In this document: in pieces, positions 1-9,050 of the stretch | Layout: each line of letters opens with the position of its first letter | Position numbering within the stretch: the first letter of the stretch is position 1 | Assembly: GCA_963580455.1 (NCBI GenBank) | Contig: OY756969.1 | Coordinates: forward strand, 11,690,760-11,754,759 | DNA from: Euonymus europaeus | Taxonomy: Eukaryota; Streptophyta; Magnoliopsida; Celastrales; Celastraceae | Length of the DNA stretch: 64,000 nt | Direction: 5' to 3' | Made by a program: the position numbers and the translations under genes | Notes under the pieces: model-generated | Database searches by the model: none | Told to the model about the DNA's origin: nothing | What the model saw: only the letters and a program-made list of their open reading frames with translations

Positions 1-2049
1 AAGAGGTGACTCAAAAAGAAAGAAGACGAAGTTGGCCAGAAGATAGAAACAACATTGAAGAAGCGTTTGAATAAAATGTCATGAAAGAGAGAGATGAGAG
101 GAAAAGTCAGGATTCACGGTTGAGTAGGTGGAAGAGATTACAAAGAAATGCAACTCAAGATGGCTGGAGAGACAAAAAGTCATTAAAGAAGAGTTGAATA
201 ATTGGCAAAAGAAGGAGACAATCGAGGAATATTGGAATGCACGCCTGAATTAGCGATAGAGATGGTGAGTGATTGTGAAATATCTCACTTGGCAACCAAA
301 AGATCCGCAGACAAGAAAATCACTCATTTAACATATAAATTGTCCTCACATGGTCAACATTGTAACATGCGCATATCTGCTCCTCAACTATGCTCATTAT
401 TGATGGTATCAATTCAAGTCACCTTAGCCGCATTAAAACCGTTGGTCTTAATCACACAGTCAATGCACGTTATCCTCACCATTGCCACCATTATCAATCA
501 ACATGTGGTCACATAACAAAAGTAATTATTGCACTATCCACATGGGAGCCACATATTTCTTTTTGAATTTCTTCCGTAGTCTGTTTGGTTTCCCTGTCAT
601 TTTCTAAGTCATTTGACCAATATTCTCCTCCCTTACTGCACCTGAGGATTCAAATCTAACATCCCTGTTAGGGTGGCAAAAAAAATCTTCTGATGATATC
701 TCAAATTTATTCCCCGTGTCAGAGAAGGATTCAACATTATTGATTGAGTCCACCCAAAAACTGTTTCATTAGGCTCATCTTTTTCATTATCGTCAATTTC
801 AATCTTGGTGAATGGAATGGTAGAAGTGTGAGATTTGGAAATTATGGAAAAATGAAAGAGAATGATTTTGAGAATTTTGATCGAAGAGCTTTATTTATGG
901 TGATAATATAGAAAAGATGAAATGATGCAACATGCAACAGCTGTATTAAAACTTCATCAAAGACAATGTAAAGACATGCTCATTACAAAATCCAATAAGT
1001 GGTCATGAGCTAGACCACAAATGGTTGTGCATTTAGAGATTACTCCTTGAGGCCATTGATAAGATACTGAAAATTTCCAAACTGATCCAGTTACTAAGCT
1101 CAAAAACCAATGGGCGAGAAATGATTAGTAGTAGAGTTGACTTATTTATTTAACAGCAACATGAAGATTAAACGTCAATGCCCCAATATTATCATTTGCC
1201 AATGATTTTTATTTTTATTTTTTTGTATTTTTCTTGTCATTTTTTTTATACCAACTTTATTAATGTATGCATGATTATGAATTTATGTACATCCTATAAA
1301 CAAAGGAACTATTGTACATGTGATGGTAATGAATGCCACATATATACATGGATAAAACCAAACTAATATATGCAAAATAATACAAGAAATGTATATACAG
1401 ACATGTATGAGTGAAAGAGGGGTATATACATAGGCGTAACTTTAAATGATGTGTGCAAGATAAGTACATGAAGCCTTTATGTACAATCAAAACAATATAT
1501 GTACGAATCAAAGCAAAACCAAAACGATATATGTACAACAAAATGGGATAATATATACAACACCCTAAAGATAAGGTTAGAAGTAGTTTCCTGTGTCCTA
1601 TGACTATGGTCATTGGTTATGGACAATCTAGGCTCCCGACTTATCCCCCCGCCAGTGTCCATTGCTGGAATAGCCTGGGTCCCCCTTAATAGAGGAGTGG
1701 GTCGACTGAGGATTTTTCGCGAGCCTGCACGGGGATTTTAATCCCTCGAAGGTCTCGTTTACTTCATCCTCTCCTAAGGGTTTTGAGCCCGAGTTGTTGG
1801 ACTCATGAAATGGTATTGTGCACAATGTGTGAGGACAATAATAAAAATAAAAATAAAATGAAAAAGCTCACAAAACACAACATTTTAAAAAAAAATAATA
1901 ATAAGAGAATATCAATAAAAACTAGAGAAATAAAACACCAAATATATTTAAAACAAACAAAATCAAATAATGGGATAAGAAAAGTTAAATTTAGAAGGCA
2001 CAACTCACTAATTTTTTTAAGAGATATATATACATTTAAAAACTAGTTT
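1..2049 (-). mobile_element. 5' leader/internal part of an Ogre/Tat-like LTR retrotransposon, no intact ORF
   Basis: Assigned by position: on the minus strand it lies directly downstream of a primer binding site and 5' LTR (2050-3865), so it should be the long untranslated leader and upstream region typical of Ogre/Tat elements. It is AT-rich. Around 640-890 the minus strand stays open for about 80 codons without a recognisable domain. At 3-195 the plus strand has a charged, mostly open stretch with one stop, also unidentified. Neither has a convincing start or family signature. A GC-richer block at 1590-1830 stands out from the AT-rich flanks. Whether the whole interval belongs to one element cannot be decided here because its other end lies outside the window. 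Confidence 0.45.
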
Positions 2050-2067
2050 TCCCCAGCAGAGTCGCCA
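2050..2067 (-). other. Primer binding site of the Ogre/Tat-like element (probably tRNA-Arg type)
   Basis: The minus strand reads TGGCGACTCTGCTGGGGA, beginning with TGG as expected for complementarity to a tRNA CCA end, and sits 2 bp inside the LTR boundary at 2070. This primer-site sequence is characteristic of plant Ogre/Tat elements. The tRNA-Arg identity is from memory of that family, not checked here. Confidence 0.75.
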
Positions 2068-2354
2068 GTTGTTGCAACCGGTTTTGCGAGAGAAATTTTT
2101 AAAAGAGAGTCGCCACCAATTGTACTAGGTGCAATTGGTCACCAATAAAAATAATTTGGTCTGCGAAAATCCAAAAAAATGGGTAAGTGAGTTTGTTACG
2201 TATGGAGAAAGTGTGAGGCACCACACAACGTCTGTTTTAAAAACAGTTGCCAATTTAACTTTTATTATCCCATTATATGACTAAGAAAATTAAACGTGAC
2301 ATGTTAACAAAAATGAAGCATGATAATTATTTACAGCATATAAAAGTGATGAGA

Positions 2355-2645
2355 CTCTTCCATCCAATGGTCAAATATCCATGAAACACTCTCACCTCAA
2401 GAATTTTGTCTGAATGTGTATCCAATGCATTCCCCAAATTAATTCTGTCGTCGGTTAATGCTTTCAATATAATTTTGATATACAATATGAATGCTAAAAG
2501 AAAATCCTCTCCATCCAATGGATGAGAATTTCATAAAATTTTATCCTCAAAAATCCTTTTGAGATCGCATCCAATGCTTCTCCGTTTGGTTCCATCGTCG
2601 GATCAACCGCAACATGCTTCTAGCATCCTAAAATCATGTATGCAA
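2355..2645. repeat. Diverged tandem duplication inside the Ogre-like LTR, unit about 150 bp
   Basis: Two units share the ordered landmarks CCATCCAATGG, then ATCCAATGC, then CGTCGG, then an ATGC-rich end. The first begins near 2359 and the second near 2511, an offset of about 152 bp. The copies are well diverged, so the duplication is old. Confidence 0.6.
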
Positions 2646-2966
2646 TTTTTATTATTATTTTTTCACTATTTACATGGCCTTAGGCCCAAATACATATTTA
2701 CAAATCCCAATTAATACTCAAAGCCCCAACCTAAATCTAAAAACCAAAATACAACAAAGTTCAAAAGAATTAAAACCCCACATATGTGCATGTAACATCC
2801 GGCCCATCAAACAAAAATCAAGGAACCCATAAATTTCTAAATCGGGCCCAAGCCTTACACCATATGTTTCTGGCCTAAATTTCTAAAAAGCCCAAATAAA
2901 CACCTAAAGCCCTAAATACAATTTTAAGCATACACACAACATTCAAAGACTCAAAACTAAAAATAA

Positions 2967-3475
2967 GGAGAAATACTCATAATACAGTTTCGGAAATATT
3001 GACTTTTGGAGCACTATCCGTGGTTCGATTTGGCTGGTTTTTTGACAGTGCTTAGAACACAGTCGGTGCTTGATTCTGAACGGTGGGATTTGGATTTGAA
3101 GTTCTAGAAGATCCGTTTCAAAACTGGTTTCCAAACTGATGTTTTGTAGGGATATTTCTCAAAATGGGGTTCGGGAATGTTGATGGATGGAGGACTATCA
3201 GTGGTTGGATTTCGCTGATATTTTTACAGTGGTTAGAGGATGTGGTGATATTGATTTGAACGGTCGGATTGTGGTTTGAAGCTTCAGAAGGTTAGTTTCA
3301 AAACTGGTTTCCGAACTGATTTGTGTAGGGATATTTCTCAAAATAGAGTTCGGAAATAGCGGCGGATGGAGGGCTTTCTGTGGTTGGATTTTGCTGATTT
3401 TTGGACAGTGATTATAGGAAGGAGTAATCTTGATTTTGAACTGTCGGATTATGATTTGAAGCCTCAGAAGGTGAA
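2967..3475. repeat. Three tandem copies of a ~180-bp unit in the Ogre-like LTR
   Basis: The landmark GATATTTCTCAAAAT recurs at 3151 and 3330, with a degenerate version at 2970. Each copy continues with a TTCGG(A/G)AAT motif, a GTGGTTGGATTT-like block, a (T/G)GACAGTG block and a run ending AAGTTTCAAAACTGGTTTCC or a relic of it. Periods are about 181 and 179 bp. The third copy is truncated after about 145 bp. Confidence 0.85.
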
Positions 3476-3865
3476 CGTATGGTGGCAGTGAGGATGGTGG
3501 TTTGTGTGGTGATGTTGTGGCTTTTAGTGTATTGGGGGAGGAGAAGGATTGTGGTGGTGACTTAATTTGAGAGAAGGGAGGGTTATGGGCTGCTGGATTC
3601 CAGAGAAGAAAGGTTTTTTTTTCCTTTTCTTGAGTGATATTTTTGGTATAAGAAGAGAAGAGGTGGTGGTAGTGGTTAGGGTAGGTGGAGATTAGGTAGG
3701 GGTGGGTGAATTAGTAGGTAGGAATGGTTGGTGGGTGATAGTGATGGAGGAGTGGGTGAAGATGGTGGGTGAGGGATTGTGCCCAAAATTCATCCAAAAC
3801 AAATATTATCGAGCCTCCAAAAATAAAAATATTGGACCAAACCCGGACAAAAATAGGGTACTACA

Positions 3866-4199
3866 GCAGTTTTGAACCATCAAAGTTGATAGCTGTACAC
3901 TTTTTATTGTTACTTTATGTCCAAATTTTCTGGTATTCGATTCGTAGATTGTTTCGCTATCAATAAGACCAACTTTTGATCTCAAATGGAAAAAACTATT
4001 AAAAGCTCCTCTATCGAGAGAATTGAACAATTTTCAATCATCAAAGTTGGTCAGTGTACACCTTTTTCTTATTATTTTATGCCAAATTTTACAAGTATAG
4101 GCTCCGTAGATTGTTTCAATGACAAAAGATCAACTTTCTATATCAAATGGACAAAACCGTTAGAAGCCCCTCAATGTAGAGAGTTGAGCAATTTTGAAC
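3866..4199. repeat. Satellite array block 1 (~160-bp monomers)
   Basis: Two monomers of the window's main satellite remain between the Ogre-like LTR and the solo chromovirus LTR. They carry the diagnostic GAACCATCAAAGTTGATAG-type and AAAGTTGGTCAGTGTACAC-type segments. The left edge starts mid-monomer at an insertion junction. The right edge ends with TGAAC, the target duplication of the next element. Confidence 0.95.
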
Positions 4200-4412
4200 T
4201 GTGAAACCCCGACCCAAATTTTTAGTTTTGAGTTGAAATACGGATGATCCGAGAAGTATAGAATCATGGAAAAATAGTTTTGGAGCTTGGTTCGGTAAAT
4301 GGGGCATAACTTTTAGTATACATGTCCGTTTCGGGCCCATAATATATCAAATTGAAGCTTGAACCGAGCTGGAAAATAAAATTGAGAAAAATTGGGTTTC
4401 TGGAAAACAGGA

Positions 4413-4615
4413 ACCGTCCGGACGCATTAAATAGTCGTCCTGACGGTTTGTGCTGGAAGTGAGGCAGAGAACTTTTGGGAAAAAATTTTTGGTGTTGTGA
4501 ACAGTAGACCGTCCGGACACCCTACCGAGGGGTCCGGACGGTTAAGCCTACGGAGTGGGCAGAGGGTGGAGAAAGGGGTAAGCGTCCGGACGGCCACTTA
4601 AGGCGTCCGGACGGC
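4413..4615. repeat. Three hairpin-forming inverted repeats (CCGTCCGGACGG type) in U3 of the solo LTR
   Basis: Three pairs of the 12-bp palindrome CCGTCCGGACGG or decayed versions occur at about 4413-4448, 4509-4542 and 4581-4615. Each pair can also fold as a larger hairpin. Several CpG sites have changed, in keeping with age. Confidence 0.85.
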
Positions 4616-4687
4616 TATCGGGAAACCAGTTTTTAGAGGCAAAGATAGACATTTCTGGGCATTCCAACAATTGGAAACACCCGTCTA

Positions 4688-4721
<34 letters not shown>

Positions 4722-5408
4722 AGGAGGTTTTGGCAAGAGATTGACTTGGAGATGGTGGATTGATGATTCTTGAAGCCAAATAAGGAACATTGAAGCTTGG
4801 GTTTGGAGATTTGGTAAGTTTTTCATAGTTTTTGTAAATTCTAGGTTTTTCTAGATTTGCTAGATTCTTGAAGAGTTGAGTGCTATGCTTTAGATATATT
4901 GTTTATAGGTTGATTTTGGATGTTTATGTAGATTGGTTTGTGATTTGGAGTAGAGTTGAGCTTGGGTTGAGTTTGGAGGATTTTGGAGAAATTTTTAGAG
5001 AGAGAAGGTGAGTAATTTCGAATTTATGGATTTAATTGATGTTTATATGAGTTGTTGGTTGTTTATTGATTTGTGAATGGGTTCGGTTTCGCCACATTGT
5101 TAGGTTTGGGAAATCGGAACCCTAGGAACGTAATTGTGGAATTTGTGGTAAATTGCTCGGCACGAGGTAGGGGATTTCCAACCATTCTTTCTATTGTTCG
5201 TTTTCGATATTTTAAGAGCGTTTCGATTCCTCATTGGTCGTTCCATTTGTGTTTCCGCCTTAATTGCTCCTAAGGGGAAACGAACCCTAATTGTGATTCT
5301 TGTTGATTCTTGATGTTGCATGACCCGAGTGTGTGTGTTCCATCTCCTATGGACACGATGTGATTTCCGTTCATGCATCAAGGTAGTTATGTATATATAT
5401 GTAGGTTG

Positions 5409-5410
<2 letters not shown>

Positions 5411-5452
<42 letters not shown>
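5411..5452. repeat. (TA)n microsatellite, about 20 units
   Basis: A pure alternating TA run lies in the solo LTR. The equivalent sites in the sister LTRs (about 6841-6876 and 30275-30320) carry much shorter runs, so it expanded after the copies separated. Confidence 0.95.
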
Positions 5453-5453
<1 letters not shown>

Positions 5454-5650
5454 ATTCAGCATGTCATGACATAATGCATTAGAGTTGCATGGGGGACCGG
5501 GTATGGACTCGGGGCTCCTTAGGTTTCTTGAAAGCTACTTGGAGGGATGACGAGGTGATGAGAGTTACCACTGAGTCATGTGAACTCCAAGTAGGATAAC
5601 GCACTAGAGGTATGGTTCATGAGGGACTTTCCTGGAGTGGTGGGCGTGGT

Positions 5651-7822
5651 TGTGAAACCCCGACCCAAAAATTTTAGTTTTGAGTTGAAATACGGATGAT
5701 CCGTGAGGTACGGAATCATAGAAAAATAGTTTTGGAGCTTGGTTCGGTAAATGGGGCATAACTTTTAGTATACATGTCCGTTTTGGGCCTGTAATATATC
5801 AAATCGAAGCTTGAACCGAGCCGGAAAATAAAAGTGAGAAAAACTGGGTTTCTTGAAAACAGGAACCGTCCGGACGGTTAAAACAGCCGTCCGGACGGTT
5901 TGTGAAGGAACTGGGGCAGAGTCATTTTTAGAGAAAATTTTGGTGCTGTGAACAGTAGACCGTCCGGACGGTCTAACGAGGCGTCCGGACGGTTAAGCCT
6001 ACGAAGTGGGCAGAGTGTTGAGAGAACAGTGAAGCATCCGGACGGTCACTTGGGGCGTCCGGACGGTTATCGGGAAATCAGTTTTTAAGCTCAGTTTTTA
6101 GACATTTCTGCATAATTTTTCTTGGAGAGCCCGAGTAGAGAGAGAAAGTGAGAGAGACGAAGAGAGAGAAGGATATTTTGGCAAGAGATTGACTTGGAGA
6201 TTGTGGATTGATGATCCTTGAAGCTAAGTAAGGAAGATTCAAGGTTGATTCAAGTGATTTGGTAAGTTTTTCATAGTTTTTGTAAATTCTAGGTTTTTCT
6301 AGATTTGCTAGATTCTTGAAGAGTTGAGTGCTATGCTTTAGATATATTGTTTATAGGTTGATTTTGGATATTTATGTAGATTGGTTTGTGATTTGGAGTA
6401 GAGTTGAGCTTGGGTTGAGTTTGGAGGATTTTGGAGAAATTTCTAGAGAGAGAAGGTGAGTAATTTCGAATTTATGGATATAATTGATGTTTATATGAGT
6501 TGTTGGTTGTTTATTGATGTGTGAATGGGTTCGGTTTCGCCACACTGTTAGGTTTGGGAAATCGGAACCCTAGGAACGTAATTGTGGAGTTTGTGGTAAT
6601 TTGCTCGACACGAGGTAGGGGATTTCCAACCATTCTTTCTATCGTTCGTTTTCGATATGTAAAGAGCTTTTCGATTCCTCATTGGTCGTTCCATTTGTGT
6701 TTCAGCCTTAATTGCTCCTAAGGGGAAACGAACCCTAATTGTGATTCTTGTTGATTCTTGATGTTGCATGACCCGAGTGTGAGTGTTCCATCTCCTATGG
6801 ACACGATGTGATTTCCGTTCATGCATCATGGTAGTTATGTATATATATATATGTAGGTTGTTCATATATATATCTATTCAGCATGTCATGACATAGTGCA
6901 TTAGAGATGCATGGGGAACCGGGTATGGACTCGGGAACCTTTAGGTTTCTTGAAAGCTACTTGGGGGGATGACGAGGTGATGAGAGTTACCACTGAGTCA
7001 TGTGAACTCCAAGTAGGATAACGCACTAGGGGTAAGGTCAAGAGTGACTTGCCTTGTGGGGTGCGGGCGTGATAGGTTCACGCAACCGGATGATCCTTGG
7101 AGTGGTTGGTTGTGGTGAGCTTGCTCCCGTGCAATATTTCATTGAGTTGCAATGATATTGTGGTTGTTATGCTCCGAAAGGGTTATCCGGGTAAATGTTG
7201 ATGTGAACTTGTTGAGTATATGTTCATGTGGTAGTTACATATTGATGCATTGCTTCCTTTTGGTTCTACCTATATTGATGTTTACTTCATACCCTACTGA
7301 GCTTCTAGCTCACTCCTTTACTTTCTTCCTTCCACAGGAGACACCGGTACAGGTACTGGTGCTGTGATCGGTGAGCAGGTCATGACATGGATGGCCCTGG
7401 ATAGAATAGGGTGCTAGAGATATACTCTATGCATGTGGGTGTACGTAGTATATCTATGTTGAGAGAATATAACCATTTGGCACTGTGGTGCTTGTATGTG
7501 GATGTAGATGTTGATTTATGGTTATATTTGATGTTTTATAAATTTGTGTGTTGATTTATATGTGATGCCATCAGTTTGTGCATGCTGGTAGTGGATGGCC
7601 TGAGGCCTAGGGTCAGGATTGCATGTGGTTGAGGCCCGAGACCTATGTTTGCTAGGTTGCTAGTGTGATGTAATTGTTGCTGCGTTTCTGATGCAGGTGG
7701 GCGCTCTCCGATATACGGGGAGGTGCCGCTGAATTTCTGGTTGATCCCGGATGTTCACACTAGTGACCTAGGAAGGGTGCGGAGAGAGCACCCAGTCGCG
7801 TCTCCGGAAACGGGGCGTGACA
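5651..7822 (+). mobile_element. 5' LTR of the nested chromovirus-like element
   Basis: The LTR runs from TGTGAAACCCCGACCC to GGGGCGTGACA, 2172 bp. It is closely similar to the surrounding solo LTR over the first 1.4 kb, including the same three U3 hairpins. It differs in the part after about 7080, where the solo LTR and the LTR at 29107 share a block that this one lacks. Confidence 0.9.
5864..6068. repeat. Three CCGTCCGGACGG hairpins in U3 of the nested LTR
   Basis: Pairs of the perfect 12-bp palindrome lie at about 5864-5900, 5959-5994 and 6034-6068. They are better preserved than in the surrounding solo LTR, as expected for the younger, nested copy. Confidence 0.9.
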
Positions 7823-7825
7823 ATT

Positions 7826-7843
7826 TGGTATCAGAGCGAGGTT
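7826..7843 (+). other. Primer binding site, initiator-Met tRNA
   Basis: The 18-mer TGGTATCAGAGCGAGGTT begins 3 bp after the LTR end at 7822. It is the standard plant primer site complementary to the 3' end of initiator-Met tRNA. Confidence 0.95.
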
Positions 7844-7926
7844 TACGGCTCTTTTAGGATCTGGGGTGTTGGGTCCTAGTTGTATGGTAGTATATTCCAG
7901 GCCATGTCACGACTGCTGCTGATCCG

Positions 7927-7997
7927 GTATGTTTTCTTTTCCCCTTAAATCCTCGTTTGAGTAGTGGGTTAAATGGTATTGTCTGTTTGCCATACAG
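7927..7997 (+). other. Possible leader intron upstream of gag
   Basis: A GTATGT donor-like hexamer at 7927 and a pyrimidine-rich stretch ending CATACAG at 7997 bracket 71 bp directly before the gag ATG. The related element at 29107 has the same arrangement at 31157-31228. Splicing is inferred from sequence only. Confidence 0.3.
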
Positions 7998-8036
7998 ATG
8001 AATACCCGTAGAACTACCAGGTCTGATAGTGGGACT
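7998..8036 (+). pseudogene. gag: gag start remnant (about 13 codons)
   Basis: ATG at 7998 opens MNTRRTTRSDSGT, matching the start of gag in the Tekay-type element at 31229. The similarity stops near 8035, where unrelated sequence begins. All remaining gag and pol coding sequence is missing. This copy shows which ATG the family uses: the element at 29107 has GTG at the equivalent codon. Confidence 0.8.
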
Positions 8037-8221
8037 GTAGTTGGTGATGGGGGTTGCCCATGTAAAGGCCTTGAGGGGTTCGACTCCCAGGAGCAACAAC
8101 CCACCCTTGAGATAAGGGAGAGGGGTTGGGGGTGGGGCCCATGGGCCTAGTAACACTTGATGGTGGGCCTGGTGCCGGGCGGGCCAGAGGGCTGTTGAGC
8201 TGGACGGGCCGGGGTGTTACA
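8036..8221. other. Foreign 3' tail of the nested element
   Basis: These 186 bp match neither the leader nor either sister LTR. They are G-rich, include a purine-rich run near 8110-8137 and a tRNA-promoter B-box-like GGTTCGACTCC at 8078-8088, and end CCGGGGTGTTACA next to the target duplication. That end resembles termini of other plant gypsy LTRs, suggesting template switching to a second retroelement during reverse transcription. A SINE fragment is an alternative but no A box or tail was found. Confidence 0.5.
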
Positions 8222-9050
8222 GTGGTAGATTCACGCAACCGGGTAATCCAAGAGCGTTTGATGTTGGGGAGCTTGCTCCTGTTCAATAGTCATGGTTAGC
8301 GACCATGATATTGATGAGTTGATTTGGTGAGCTTGCTCACGTTCGATATTACATGGAACGAGCCATGGTATCGATGAGGTTGCTCATTGAGGGGATTGCC
8401 CGGGTTGATGTTCTATGTGATTGTTGAGTTTATGTGCATGTGGTAGGTTCATATTGTTGCATAGCCTATTGTTTCCGATTTGGCCTTATACTCATGTTAC
8501 TCATACCCTACTGAGCTTCTTGCTCACCCTTTACTTTCATTCCTTCCCACAGGTGATACTGGTACAGGTACAGGTACTAGTGGAGCGGATCAGTGAGAGC
8601 GGGATGTGACATGGATGGCCCTGGGTAGGATGTGGGTGCTAGAGAGATACTCTAAGCACGTATTTTGTATATGATGTGTTGATGTTTATTCATGATATTC
8701 TTATAACCATTTGGCACCAGAGGGTGTATGCATAATGTATGCTGAGTTGATTGTGTGGTTATATGATATTATGAATCTGATGATTTGATTATTACTATCA
8801 GTTTGTGCATGCTGGTAGTGGATGGCCTGAGGCCCCTAGGATCAGGATTGCATGTGATTGAGGCCTGAGGGCTAGCTAGGTTGCTAGTGTTATGGATTGT
8901 ATATTAATTTCTGCGTGTTTTCTGATGCAGGCGGGGACTCTCCGATATACGGGGAGATGCCGCCGGATTTTCGGTTCGCCGGATGATCGCACTAGTGGCC
9001 TAGGACGGTGCCGGAGGGCACCCGTGGCGTGCCCGGACCGGGGCGTCACA

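Larger units (their letters stand above)
2070..3865 (-). mobile_element. 5' LTR of Ogre/Tat-like element (1.8 kb)
   Basis: On the minus strand the LTR starts TGTAGTACCC at 3865 and ends GGTTGCAACA at 2070, i.e. TG...CA, followed at once by the primer site. The beginning, with a GTCCGGG motif about 20 bp in, resembles other Ogre/Tat LTR starts. The outer boundary abuts satellite DNA, which resumes with GCAGT, so the element inserted into the satellite array. The matching LTR and the other target-site copy would lie left of the window. The LTR carries two internal tandem duplications, listed separately. The final 380 bp towards 3865 is G-rich on the plus strand. Confidence 0.75.
5651..8221 (+). 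mobile_element. Nested, internally deleted chromovirus-like element with target duplication GTGGT
   Basis: It begins TGTGAAACCC at 5651 and ends GGTGTTACA at 8221, flanked by GTGGT at 5646-5650 and 8222-8226. Removing it joins the two halves of the surrounding solo LTR exactly as in related copies. It holds one complete 5' LTR, a perfect primer site, about 190 bp of leader with the gag start, and then 186 bp of unrelated sequence up to the 3' boundary. No second matching LTR and no pol are present, so it cannot be autonomous. The clean duplication indicates that this whole chimeric unit was integrated, rather than trimmed afterwards. Confidence 0.85.
4200..9050 (+). mobile_element. Solo LTR of a Tekay/Del-type chromovirus, split by a nested element
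   Basis: The LTR starts TGTGAAACCCCGACCC at 4200 and ends GGGGCGTCACA at 9050. It is flanked on both sides by TGAAC (4195-4199 and 9051-9055), and removing it restores a satellite monomer. Its own sequence is 4200-5650 plus 8222-9050, about 2.28 kb. No primer site or coding sequence belongs to it, so it is a solo LTR, expected from recombination between the two LTRs of a full element. Family assignment follows from similarity to the LTR at 29107-31051, which is attached to a chromodomain-bearing polyprotein. Confidence 0.93.

Noticed and set aside
1..516. Possible plus-strand host gene at the left edge
   Set aside because: The open stretches at 3-195 and 202-516 are short, interrupted and in different frames, with no recognisable domain. 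Left as unidentified sequence within the putative Ogre-like region.
5073..5462. Similar open frames on both strands in the two chromovirus LTRs (near 5073-5462 and 6521-6865)
   Set aside because: They lie in LTR sequence, overlap on opposite strands, include translated TA repeats, and are similar only because the LTRs are copies.
8078..8088. B-box-like GGTTCGACTCC as evidence for a tRNA gene or SINE
   Set aside because: No cloverleaf, no A box at the proper distance, no poly-A or other SINE tail was found. Kept only as a remark on the foreign tail.
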